A stretch of DNA of 45,867 bases. Origin: Stenotrophomonas nitritireducens. GTDB taxonomy: Bacteria > Pseudomonadota > Gammaproteobacteria > Xanthomonadales > Xanthomonadaceae. The stretch lies in assembly GCF_001431425.1 (NCBI RefSeq), contig NZ_LDJG01000029.1, positions 1-45,867 on the forward strand. Reading direction: 5' to 3'. The notes beneath the pieces are model-generated. The model saw only the letters and a program-made list of their open reading frames with translations. It made no database searches and was not told the DNA's origin. Made by a program: the position numbers and the translations under genes. Of this stretch, positions 25,383-33,233 are shown piece by piece (position 1 is the stretch's first letter; each line of letters begins with the position of its first letter).

Positions 25383-26377
25383 GGTGCGGTCTCCGCCGAC
25401 TGCGCGGTGATCCAGTCCAGCGCCAGCCGCGGCCAGGCGGCGGTAGTCAGGCCGGTGATGCCGCGCGTGCCGAAGCCGTGCCCGCCGTGCGGAAACACAT
25501 GCAGTTCGGCCGGTACGCCGGCCTGGCGCAGCGCGGCGTAGAAAGCCAGGCTGTTGCCGACCGGCACCGCTTCGTCGTCGCCGGCATGCACCAGGAAGGT
25601 CGGTGGCGTGTCGGCGCGGACCTGGTGCTGCATCGAGTAGCGCCGCTGCAACGCCGGTTCCGGCTGCGGACCGAGCAGGCGTTCGTGCGAGCCGGGGTGC
25701 GCATCCGTGCCGGCCATGTCGATCACCGGGTACACCAGCAGCTGGAAATCCGGGCGGGCGCTGACGCGGTCGATGGCGTCCGTCGCCGGGTACACGGGCT
25801 GCTTGAAGCCATTGCCGAGCCGCGCGGCAAGGTGTCCGCCGGCGGAGAAGCCGATCACGCCGATGCGCCGTGGGTCCAGCTGCCATTCCCCGGCACGGGC
25901 GCGGATCAGCCGCAGGGCGCGCTGCGCGTCGGCCAGTGCGGCGTCGCGGTCCTCGCGGCCCTCGCCGGGCAAGCGGTAGCGCAGCACGAACAGGGTGATG
26001 CCGCCCTGCTCGACGAAGGCCGGCACCAGCGCCGAACCTTCCTTGTCCAGCACCACGCGCTGGTAGCCGCCGCCGGGCGTGACCAGCAGCGCGGTGCCGT
26101 TGGGCCGGGCCGGCCGGTAAACGACCAGATAGGGCTCGCTGACATGGGTGATGTAGCGGTCCGGCAGCGCCGGGTCGGCACTGCGCTCAATGACCCGGGG
26201 CGCCTGGGCGAGCGCTTTGTCCCCCGGTGCCAATCCAGTCGGCCACAGTGCGATCCGCTGCGCCGAGCCAGGTACCGGCTCACCGTCCGCGCTGGCTGCC
26301 GCGGTTCCGGGGGAAAACCCGGGAAGCAGAATAAAAACCATGAATAACAACGATCTGCGGATGATGTTCGGGGACAT
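25379..26377 (-). CDS. Exported alpha/beta-hydrolase, BD-FAE/acetyl-esterase type
   Basis: A 332-residue hydrolase with a signal peptide (LLFMVFILLPGFSPGTAAASA). The nucleophile Ser178 lies in IGVIGFSAGGHLAARL, the oxyanion motif is TPGGGYQRV, the acid is in HAGDDEAVP and the His in FPHGGHGFG. This is the pattern of acetylxylan or pectin acetyl esterase-like proteins next to polysaccharide genes. It is the first gene of an esterase pair, divergent from the hydratase-TRAP operon, with an operator-like site in the shared region. The start MSPNII at 26377 is followed directly by the signal peptide. Confidence 0.88.
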   Translation of the reverse strand: MSPNIIRRSLLFMVFILLPGFSPGTAAASADGEPVPGSAQRIALWPTGLAPGDKALAQAPRVIERSADPALPDRYITHVSEPYLVVYRPARPNGTALLVTPGGGYQRVVLDKEGSALVPAFVEQGGITLFVLRYRLPGEGREDRDAALADAQRALRLIRARAGEWQLDPRRIGVIGFSAGGHLAARLGNGFKQPVYPATDAIDRVSARPDFQLLVYPVIDMAGTDAHPGSHERLLGPQPEPALQRRYSMQHQVRADTPPTFLVHAGDDEAVPVGNSLAFYAALRQAGVPAELHVFPHGGHGFGTRGITGLTTAAWPRLALDWITAQSAETAP

Positions 26378-26424
26378 GGGGAGTCTCGCGATGCGGAGCC
26401 GGAGGGGCTGTGATGCGTTGCGTA

Positions 26425-26454
26425 TTGCCATATGACACCGGTTTACCATATACA
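26425..26454 (+). promoter_or_regulatory. Promoter of the hydratase-TRAP operon
   Basis: TTGCCA (26425-26430), an 18-base spacer and TATACA (26449-26454) form a reasonable sigma-70 promoter about 50 bases before the TTG start at 26507. The operator-like site C fills the spacer and touches the -10 element, as expected for repression. Confidence 0.5.
26432..26449. promoter_or_regulatory. LacI-type operator-like site C
   Basis: ATGACACCGGTTTACCAT; read on the minus strand it is ATGGTAAACCGGTGTCAT and shares AAACCGGTGTCAT with site D and CGGTGTCAT with A and B. It lies between the divergent esterase pair and the hydratase-TRAP operon and could control both. Confidence 0.65.
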
Positions 26455-26506
26455 GCACCCATGGCACTGTCGATGAGCAGTGCAGCAACGCCACCAGGAG
26501 AGCCAC

Positions 26507-27331
26507 TTGAGCAACGATCAAGGCCGACAGGACCCGTCCGCCGCGCTGGACGACATCGCCCGCCACTTTGTGGAGGCGCGTCGTGCGGGGCGTTCGCTCG
26601 CGGAGTTTCCCGGCGCGATCCCCGCCGATCTGGTGACCGCGTACCAGGTGCAGGACCTGGCCATCGGCCGCTGGGATGACGCGGTGGTCGGCTGGAAGGT
26701 CGGCTACATCGCCGCCGAGCGCCGCGACGAATCCGGGGACGAGCGCCTGCTGGGCCCAGTGTTCTCGCGCAAACTCTGGAATGCCACCGGTAGCATCGTG
26801 GAGATACCGGTGTTCTCCGGCGCCGGCGGTTTCGCCGCAGTCGAGGCCGAGTACGTGCTGCGGCTCGATGCCGACGCGCCCGCCGACAAGCTCGACTGGA
26901 CGCCGGACGAAGCCGCCGCCCTGCCCGCGCGCCTGTTCACCGGCGTGGAGGTGGCCAGCAGCCCGCTGGCGACGATCAACGTGCTGGGGCCGCGGGTGGT
27001 GGTTTCGGACTTCGGCAACAACAATGGGCTGGTGCTGGGCACGGAGATCGTGGACTGGGCGCGGCTGGACGAAGCGCGGCTGCTGGCGCGCACCGAGATC
27101 GACGGCAACGTGGTCGGCATCGGCGGCGCCAGCAACCTGCCCGGCGGCCTGCGCGCGGCTTATGCATTCGCGCTGGCGCGCTCGGCGCGCCGCGGCCGGC
27201 CGTTGCGCCGTGGCGACCTGATCGCCACCGGCAACGCCACCGGCATCCACGACATTGCGGTCGGCCAGCAGGCCGTGATCCGCTTCGAGGGTTACGGCGA
27301 GATTTCCTGCAGGGCGGTGGCGGCCGGCTGA
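26507..27331 (+). CDS. DmpE/MhpD-type 2-keto-4-pentenoate hydratase family protein
   Basis: A 274-residue member of the FAH-fold hydratase/decarboxylase group. Recognisable segments are AYQVQDLAIGRWDDAVVGWK, FAAVEAEYVLRLDADAP, TGVEVASSPLATINVLGP and GDLIATGNATGIHDIAVGQQ. Family members hydrate enol-keto acids with a divalent metal. Here the gene leads a TRAP transporter operon, so its substrate is probably a keto-deoxy sugar acid or enol form from uronate breakdown, not an aromatic intermediate. The start is TTG at 26507, chosen because CAGGAG lies six bases before it; an in-frame ATG at 26480 lacks such a site. Confidence 0.82.
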   Translation: MSNDQGRQDPSAALDDIARHFVEARRAGRSLAEFPGAIPADLVTAYQVQDLAIGRWDDAVVGWKVGYIAAERRDESGDERLLGPVFSRKLWNATGSIVEIPVFSGAGGFAAVEAEYVLRLDADAPADKLDWTPDEAAALPARLFTGVEVASSPLATINVLGPRVVVSDFGNNNGLVLGTEIVDWARLDEARLLARTEIDGNVVGIGGASNLPGGLRAAYAFALARSARRGRPLRRGDLIATGNATGIHDIAVGQQAVIRFEGYGEISCRAVAAG

Positions 27332-27367
27332 CCGGCGCACACGGCGGACATGCGTGGAGGGGGTTCG

Positions 27368-28372
27368 ATGATCAATCGCAGAGGTTTCCTTGCCACCAGC
27401 CTGGGCGCGCTTGCCGCGCCGGCGCTGGTGGCCTGTTCGGGCAGCGGCCGCCAGACCAGCGGCGATGGGCGCGTGCTCACCGCCACCGACGTCCACGTGG
27501 CCGACTACCCCACCGTCACCGCGGTCAAGTGGATCGGGCAGGAGCTCGAACGCGAGACCGGCGGCCGGCTGCGGCTGGCGCAGTACCACTCCGGCCAGCT
27601 CGGCCGCGAGTCGGAGGCGATCGACATGGCGCGGTTCGGCGCCATCGACATCACCCGGGTCTACTCCGGCGCGCTGAACAATGCCTTCCCGCTGACCCAG
27701 GCGCTGTGCCTGCCCTACGTGTTCGACTCGGTCGCGCACATGCGCCGCGCACTGGACGGCGGCATCGCCGATGCGGTGCTGGCCGGCTTCGAGAGCCGCG
27801 AGCTGGTCGGCCTGGCGATCTACGACTCGGGCGCGCGCTGCTTCTACAACACCAAGCACCCGATCGTGGAACCGGGCGACCTGCACGGCCTGAAGCTGCG
27901 CGTGGCCAGCTCGGACATCTTCCTGCAGCTGATGCGCCTGTTCGGCGCCAACCCGACGCCGATGTCGCTGGGCGACACGTTCTCCGGCATGGAGACGCAC
28001 ATGATCGACGGCGCCGAGAACAACATGCGCAGCTTCCACTCCAGCCGCCACTTCGAGGCCGCGCACTACTGGTCGGAAAGCCAGCATTCGTACGCGCCGG
28101 ACGTGCTGCTGATGTCGCGGCGCAGCTTCGACGCGCTGGCGCCGGGCGACCGCCGCCTGCTGCTGGACCTGGCGCGGCAGTCGGTGCAGGTGATGCGCGG
28201 CGAATGGGATGCCTCCGAGGACAAGGCCCGCCAGGCGGTGCTCGCCCATGGCGTGAAAGCCAACGCGGTGGACATCGCCGCATTCCGCGATGCCGCCGCG
28301 CCGCTGCTGCGCGACTACCTGCGCCAGCCGGAGATCGCCGCCCTGCACCGCCGCATCCGCGATTTCGCCTGA
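27368..28372 (+). CDS. TRAP transporter solute-binding protein, DctP family, predicted Tat lipoprotein
   Basis: A 334-residue DctP-type binding protein. The N-terminus has NRRGFLATS, a twin-arginine motif, then a hydrophobic run ending in LVAC, a lipobox with Cys23. The ligand domain contains the conserved Arg178 in LHGLKLRVASSDIFLQL, which normally grips the substrate carboxylate, and MSLGDTFSGMETHMIDGAEN. It hands an organic acid to the DctQ-DctM pair encoded next. Given the neighbours, uronates or unsaturated uronates are the likely ligand. GGAGGGGG precedes the ATG. Confidence 0.92.
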   Translation: MINRRGFLATSLGALAAPALVACSGSGRQTSGDGRVLTATDVHVADYPTVTAVKWIGQELERETGGRLRLAQYHSGQLGRESEAIDMARFGAIDITRVYSGALNNAFPLTQALCLPYVFDSVAHMRRALDGGIADAVLAGFESRELVGLAIYDSGARCFYNTKHPIVEPGDLHGLKLRVASSDIFLQLMRLFGANPTPMSLGDTFSGMETHMIDGAENNMRSFHSSRHFEAAHYWSESQHSYAPDVLLMSRRSFDALAPGDRRLLLDLARQSVQVMRGEWDASEDKARQAVLAHGVKANAVDIAAFRDAAAPLLRDYLRQPEIAALHRRIRDFA

Positions 28373-28384
28373 GGGCCCGCATCG

Positions 28385-28903
28385 ATGACCGAGTCCAATC
28401 CCCGCTCTACCCCGGCCGGCCTGCAGCGCGCGCTGGAAGCGCTGGCCACCGCCGTCATCCACGTCGCCGTCGTCGCCCTGCTCGGGCTGGTGGTGGTGCA
28501 GGGCTGGCAGGTGTTCGCCCGCTACGTCATCAACGATTCACCCAGCTGGACCGAACCGGTCACCCTGCTGCTGCTGAGCACGGCGATGAGCATGGGCGCG
28601 GCCGCCGGCGTGCATACCAACCGCCATTTCGGCTTCTTCCTGCTGGCTGACCATCTGCATCCGCTGGCCCGGCGCGCGGTCGATGCGGTGGTGCCGCTGG
28701 TGGTGGCCGCCATCGGCGCGGTCATCGCCTGGTGGGGCTGGGCGCTGTGGATCGACGGCCTGCACATCAAGGCCGCCGGCGCCAACCTGCCGCAGAGCGT
28801 GAACTACCTGCCGTTGAGCGTCGGCGGCGCGCTGATGGTGGTGTTCGCCCTGAACCGGCTGCTGCTGGCGCTGCAGCCGGCCGCCCTCGAAGGAGACCGC
28901 TGA
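28385..28903 (+). CDS. TRAP transporter small membrane subunit, DctQ family
   Basis: A 172-residue protein with four hydrophobic segments (about 22-45, 58-75, 98-122 and 138-160) and the DctQ-like sequence FARYVINDSPSWTEPVTLLL. It forms the membrane complex with DctM. It begins 12 bases after the binding protein gene and ends three bases before dctM, so the three are one operon. Confidence 0.92.
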   Translation: MTESNPRSTPAGLQRALEALATAVIHVAVVALLGLVVVQGWQVFARYVINDSPSWTEPVTLLLLSTAMSMGAAAGVHTNRHFGFFLLADHLHPLARRAVDAVVPLVVAAIGAVIAWWGWALWIDGLHIKAAGANLPQSVNYLPLSVGGALMVVFALNRLLLALQPAALEGDR

Positions 28904-28906
28904 ACC

Positions 28907-30190
28907 ATGGGCATCGCAATCCTGTTCGCCGTGTTCGGCGCGCTGCTGCTGATCGGCGTGCCGGTGGCCTATGCGCTGGCCGCCGCCGCGCTGGCCACCC
29001 TGCTCTATCTCGACCTGCCCAGCGTGGTGCTGGTGCAGCAGATCTCGGCCGGCACCGGCTCGGCGTCGCTGATCGCCATTCCGCTGTTCATCTTCGCCGG
29101 CGAGATCATGATGCGCGGCGGCATCTCCGAGCGCCTGATCGCGCTGGCCGCCTCGCTGGTCGGGCGCCTGCGCGGCGGCCTGGGCCAGGTCTCGATCCTG
29201 TCCTCGCTGTTCTTCGGCGGCGTCTCCGGTTCGGCCATCGCCGATGTCTCGGCGGTCGGCGGCACGATGATTCCGCAGATGGTCCAGCGCGGCTACGACC
29301 GCGACTTCGCGGTCAACGTCAGCATCACCGCGGCGCTGGTGGCGCTGCTGGTGCCGCCGTCGCACAACCTGATCCTGTTCTCGGCAGCGGCCGGCGGCGG
29401 CCTGTCCATCGCCGACCTGTTCGCCGCCGGCGTGGTGCCGGCGCTGCTGATGACCGTGGTGCTGATGGTCACCGGCTACGCCGTGGCGCGCCGCCGCGGC
29501 TATGGCGTGGAGCCCTTCCCGGGCCTGCGCGCGGTGCTGCTGCGGCTGATCGCCGCCCTGCCCGGCCTGGGCCTGGTGGCGCTGATCTTCGTCGGCATCC
29601 GCGCCGGCATCTTCACCGCGGTCGAGTCGGCCGCCATCGCCGTGGTCTACGCGCTGCTGGTCACCACCGTGCTGTACCGCCAGCTCGACTGGAAGGAATT
29701 CATGGCCACGGTGGTGCATGCCGCGCGCAGCACCGGCGTGATCCTGTTCGTGATCGCCACCGCGGCGGTGTTCGGCTGGCTGCTGGCCTACCTGCAGGTG
29801 CCGGCGGCGGCGGTGGCGTTCCTGCAGTCGTTCGCGCACGGCAAGTTCATGGTGCTGCTGATGATCGTGGTGATGCTGCTGCTGCTGGGCACCTTCATGG
29901 ACCTGGCGCCGATGATCCTGATCTGCACGCCGATCTTCCTGCCGGTGGCCAAGGCCTATGGCATCGACCCGATCCACTTCGGCCTGGTGCTGGTGCTGAC
30001 CGGCGGCCTGGGCCTGGTGACGCCGCCGGTGGGCTCGGTACTGTTCATCGGCACCGCCATCGGCAAGATCACCGTCGGCCAGAGCATGAAGACGATCTGG
30101 CCGTTCTGGCTGGCCGGGCTGGGCGTGCTGCTGGTGGTGGCGTTCTTCCCGCAGCTGTCGCTGTGGCTGCCGGCGCTGCTGCGCAGCTGA
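28907..30190 (+). CDS. TRAP transporter large membrane subunit, DctM family
   Basis: A 427-residue protein with about 11-12 membrane segments that couples sodium or proton entry to substrate import. FGGVSGSAIADVSAVGGTMI near residues 103-122 is the DctM signature, and VPPSHNLILFS and GLVTPPVGSVLFIG form the two re-entrant hairpin regions of the ion-transporter superfamily. Length is normal. It is the third gene of the TRAP set. Confidence 0.95.
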   Translation: MGIAILFAVFGALLLIGVPVAYALAAAALATLLYLDLPSVVLVQQISAGTGSASLIAIPLFIFAGEIMMRGGISERLIALAASLVGRLRGGLGQVSILSSLFFGGVSGSAIADVSAVGGTMIPQMVQRGYDRDFAVNVSITAALVALLVPPSHNLILFSAAAGGGLSIADLFAAGVVPALLMTVVLMVTGYAVARRRGYGVEPFPGLRAVLLRLIAALPGLGLVALIFVGIRAGIFTAVESAAIAVVYALLVTTVLYRQLDWKEFMATVVHAARSTGVILFVIATAAVFGWLLAYLQVPAAAVAFLQSFAHGKFMVLLMIVVMLLLLGTFMDLAPMILICTPIFLPVAKAYGIDPIHFGLVLVLTGGLGLVTPPVGSVLFIGTAIGKITVGQSMKTIWPFWLAGLGVLLVVAFFPQLSLWLPALLRS

Positions 30191-30208
30191 GCGCCATCGC
30201 GGCCGGGA

Positions 30209-30231
30209 CCGGGCCGATGATTCCGGCCCGG
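30209..30231 (+). terminator. GC hairpin after the TRAP operon
   Basis: CCGGGCC pairs with GGCCCGG around nine bases, 19 bases after the dctM stop. No T-run follows, so it may only weaken read-through into the regulator gene. Confidence 0.35.
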
Positions 30232-30371
30232 GACGGCGTCTCGGGCTAACATCACGGTCTGGCGCGGGTTACCGGCCCTGCCGTCGGCGGACTCCGCCGC
30301 GCCACCCATTCGTCGCGCCCCGTCGGGCGCGGCCCCGCCCGAACCCGTTCCGCTGGATGGTTTGCAAGGAC

Positions 30372-31430
30372 ATGTCATTGCGCAAGAAGGCCGATTCCGA
30401 CGCCACGACCCGGCCCCTGGGCCGGGCCGCGACCATCAACGACATCGCGCGCCTGTCCGGCGTCTCCAAGAAGACGGTGTCGCGGATCATCAACAACTCG
30501 CCGCTGGTGCGCAAAGACACCCGCGAGAAGGTCGAGGCGCTGATGCGCGAGGTGGGCTACGCGCCCGATCCGCTGGCGCGCGGACTGGCGTTCCGGCGTT
30601 CGTTCCTGATCGGCATGGTCTACGACAACCCCACCGCGCAGTACGTGGTGGACATGCAGTACGGCGCGCTCGACGCGCTGCGCGGCTCCAGCTTCGAGCT
30701 GGTGGTGCATCCCTGCGACACGCGCAGCCCCGGCTACATCGAAGGGGTGAAGCGCTTCGTGCAGCAGCAGAAGCTGCACGGCGTGATCCTGGTGCCGCGC
30801 GCCTCCGAAGACCAGGCGCTGGCCGACATGCTGGAGGAGATCGGCTGCCGCTATACCCGCATCGCCTCGCTGCCGCTGGACGACACCTCGCAGATGGTGA
30901 TCACCCACGACCGCGACGGCGCCGCCGAAGCCGCCGACTACCTGCTCTCGCTTGGCCACCGCGACATCGCCCTGATCACCGGCCCGTCGGCCTACCGTTC
31001 GGCGCACGAACGCACCGCCGGCTTCATCGACGCGTTGGAGCGGCGCGGCATCGAACTGCCGCCGGCGCGCATCATCGAAGCCGGCTACACCTTCGAGTCC
31101 GGCGTGGCCGCGGCGGAGAAGCTGCTGCTCGGCAAGCAGCGCCCGACCGCCATCTTCACCGGCAACGACGAGATGGCCGCCGGCGTCTACAAGGTCGCCA
31201 TGCGCGCCGGCATCAACATTCCGCGCGAGCTTTCGGTGGTGGGCTACGACGACAGCCCGCTGGCCTCGCGGCTGTGGCCGTCGCTGACCTCGGTACGGCG
31301 CAATACCCGTGACACCGGGCGTACTGCGGCGGCGATGCTGATCCAGCCCGAGGGCCAGGCCGCGTTGCAGATCGCCAGCGTGCGCCCGCACCTGATCGTG
31401 CGCGATTCCTGCCAGCCGCCCCTGGATTGA
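30372..31430 (+). CDS. LacI-family transcriptional regulator, probable uronate regulator
   Basis: About 352 residues. A LacI helix-turn-helix lies near the N-terminus (ATINDIARLSGVSKKTVSRI, then NNSPLVRKDTREKVEALMRE) and a periplasmic-binding-like effector domain follows (FLIGMVYDNPTAQYVVDMQY; IFTGNDEMAAGVYKVAMRAG; ELSVVGYDDSPLASRLWPSL). It lies between the TRAP operon and kduD, and four operator-like sites occur in promoters of the uronate genes, so it is the natural candidate regulator; the effector could be KDG or a related intermediate. The exact start is uncertain: ATG at 30357, ATG at 30372 or TTG at 30378, the last having AAGGA at ideal spacing. Confidence 0.92.
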   Translation: MSLRKKADSDATTRPLGRAATINDIARLSGVSKKTVSRIINNSPLVRKDTREKVEALMREVGYAPDPLARGLAFRRSFLIGMVYDNPTAQYVVDMQYGALDALRGSSFELVVHPCDTRSPGYIEGVKRFVQQQKLHGVILVPRASEDQALADMLEEIGCRYTRIASLPLDDTSQMVITHDRDGAAEAADYLLSLGHRDIALITGPSAYRSAHERTAGFIDALERRGIELPPARIIEAGYTFESGVAAAEKLLLGKQRPTAIFTGNDEMAAGVYKVAMRAGINIPRELSVVGYDDSPLASRLWPSLTSVRRNTRDTGRTAAAMLIQPEGQAALQIASVRPHLIVRDSCQPPLD

Positions 31431-31479
31431 CCCTCAACTCATTGTTCCGGAAAGGAAAGCCAGCATCCCGCGATGCGGA

Positions 31480-31497
31480 ATGACACCGGTTTCCTAA
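31480..31497. promoter_or_regulatory. LacI-type operator-like site D
   Basis: ATGACACCGGTTTCCTAA upstream of kduD. It overlaps the -35 element of the promoter at 31480-31508 and shares 13 bases (AAACCGGTGTCAT on the other strand) with site C. Confidence 0.65.
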
Positions 31498-31508
31498 TTG
31501 GCTATGAT
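31480..31508 (+). promoter_or_regulatory. Promoter of kduD
   Basis: ATGACA (31480-31485), a 17-base spacer and TATGAT (31503-31508). The start codon of kduD lies about 128 bases after the -10. The operator-like site D covers the -35, consistent with repression. Confidence 0.5.
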
Positions 31509-31635
31509 GGCCCCGCACCGCATCCAGCGGGGTCCGTCCAGGACGGAACCGCGCCACCGCCGCGCCGTATCGCCCACCAGGCAAGGCGCGGCGCCGCAAC
31601 CCACCCCCGTATCACCGCTCAGGGAGAGGAACACC

Positions 31636-32391
31636 ATGACGTATCCATTCAGCCTCGAAGGCAAGGTCGCGCTGGTAACCGGTGCCAATACCGGTCTGGG
31701 CCAGGGCATCGCGCTGGCGCTGGCCGCCGCCGGCGCCGACATCGCCGGTGCCGGCATCGTCCCGGCCGAGGAGACCGCCGCCAAGGTGCGCGCGCTGGGC
31801 CGCCGCTTCCTCAACATCGAGGCCAACCTGATCAGCATCGAGCCGGTCGAGCGGGTAGTGCGCGAAACCGTCGAGGGCCTGGGCGGGCTGGACATCCTGG
31901 TCAACAACGCCGGCCTGATCCGCCGCGCCGACGCGGTGGAGTTCAGCGAGAAGGACTGGGACGACGTGATGAACGTCAACATCAAGTCCGCGTTCTTCAT
32001 GTGCCAGGCCGCCGGCAAGCATTTCATCGCCCAGGGCCGCGGCAAGATCATCAACATCGCCTCGATGCTGTCCTTCCAGGGCGGCATCCGCGTGCCGTCC
32101 TACACCGCCTCCAAGAGCGGCATCGCCGGCATCACCCGGCTGCTGGCCAACGAGTGGGCGCAGCGGGGGGTGACCGTCAACGCCATCGCCCCCGGCTACA
32201 TGGCCACCGACAACACCGCGCAGCTGCGCGCCGACGAGGACCGCAACAAGGCGATCCTGGATCGCATCCCGGCTGGGCGCTGGGGCAGGCCGGAAGACCT
32301 GGGCGGCACCGCCGTGTTCCTGGCGTCCAGCGCTTCGGACTACGTCAACGGCGCGGTCATCCCGGTCGACGGCGGCTGGCTGGCGCGCTGA
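31636..32391 (+). CDS. kduD: 2-keto-3-deoxygluconate 5-dehydrogenase (KduD/DhuD-like SDR)
   Basis: A 251-residue short-chain dehydrogenase, the usual length of KduD. TGANTGLGQGIA (15-26) binds the coenzyme and the catalytic set is Ser143, Tyr156 and Lys160 (YTASK). KduD-like phrases include FSLEGKVALVTG, NNAGLIRRADAVEF, IINIASMLSFQGGIRVPSYT and APGYMATDNTAQLRAD. It reduces 3-deoxy-D-glycero-2,5-hexodiulosonate to KDG, feeding KdgK and Eda encoded upstream. GGGAGAGGAACACC precedes the ATG. It is followed by an RpiB-family isomerase gene in the same direction. Confidence 0.92.
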   Translation: MTYPFSLEGKVALVTGANTGLGQGIALALAAAGADIAGAGIVPAEETAAKVRALGRRFLNIEANLISIEPVERVVRETVEGLGGLDILVNNAGLIRRADAVEFSEKDWDDVMNVNIKSAFFMCQAAGKHFIAQGRGKIINIASMLSFQGGIRVPSYTASKSGIAGITRLLANEWAQRGVTVNAIAPGYMATDNTAQLRADEDRNKAILDRIPAGRWGRPEDLGGTAVFLASSASDYVNGAVIPVDGGWLAR

Positions 32392-32462
32392 TCCGGCATT
32401 CCCCCGGCGCGCGGCGACGGGCGCGCGCCACGCATTCCCCTTATCGAACAGAGAGTCACGCA

Positions 32463-33101
32463 ATGAAGATCGCCTTGATGCAGGAGTTCAGCCAGGCCGC
32501 CAAGAACCCGGTGGTGCTGGAACAGCTCAACACCGTCGCCGCCGCGCAGGGCCACGACGTGTTCAACGTCGGCATGGACGGTGACAACGACCACCGCCTG
32601 ACCTACATCCACCTGGGCATCTGCGCCGCGCTGCTGCTCAACGCCAAGGCGGTGGACTTCGTCGTCGCCGGTTGCGGCACCGGGCAGGGCGCGATGATGT
32701 CGCTCAACGCATGGCCGGGCGTGTACTGCGGCTACTGCATCGAGCCGACCGATGCCTTCCTGTTTGCCCAGGTCAACAGCGGCAACGCGCTGTCGCTGCC
32801 GTTCGCCAAGGGCTACGGCTGGGGCGCGGAGATCAACATCCGCTACATCTTCGAGAAGGCCTTCGCCGGCGAGCGCGGCCAGGGCTACCCGGCCGAGCGC
32901 AAGGAGTCGCAGATGGCCAACGCCGGCATCCTGGCGCAGGTGAAGCAGGGCGCCTCGAAGGATTTCATCGCCGGCCTGAAGTCGATCGACCCGGAACTGG
33001 TGAAGCAGGCCGTCGGTGGCGCGCGCTTCCAGAAGGCGTTCTTCGACAACGCGCAGGACGCGGAGATCGTGGCCTACGTGAAGGGCGTGCTGGGCCAGTA
33101 A
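32463..33101 (+). CDS. RpiB/LacAB-family isomerase, likely DhuI (unsaturated uronate isomerase)
   Basis: A 212-residue RpiB-fold protein, longer than ribose-5-phosphate isomerase B (about 150). VVAGCGTGQGAMMSLN carries the RpiB active-site Cys71, and NSGNALSLPFAKGYGWGAEI follows, with a C-terminal helical extension. Streptococcal DhuI, an RpiB-type 4-deoxy-L-threo-5-hexosulose-uronate ketol-isomerase, is known to work beside an SDR dehydrogenase (DhuD) in place of KduI-KduD. The same pairing here, and no cupin-type KduI in the window, supports this role. A phosphosugar isomerase cannot be excluded. Confidence 0.85.
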   Translation: MKIALMQEFSQAAKNPVVLEQLNTVAAAQGHDVFNVGMDGDNDHRLTYIHLGICAALLLNAKAVDFVVAGCGTGQGAMMSLNAWPGVYCGYCIEPTDAFLFAQVNSGNALSLPFAKGYGWGAEINIRYIFEKAFAGERGQGYPAERKESQMANAGILAQVKQGASKDFIAGLKSIDPELVKQAVGGARFQKAFFDNAQDAEIVAYVKGVLGQ

Positions 33102-33233
33102 GGGCAGGGCACGGAACCCATGGACGAGGGCGCCTGCGGGCGCCTTCGTCGTTTCCGGGTGTCGTCGTCGTCGATGCCCCGGCGGCACCCGGCTGGTAGC
33201 ATGTCCACCCCCGAAATCCAGGCGCCGTCACCC

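Noticed and set aside
26378..28462. Extension of the esterase frame upstream through the TRAP genes (about 1027 residues)
   Set aside because: The signal peptide begins at 26377 and the upstream part is antisense to a clear hydratase-TRAP operon.
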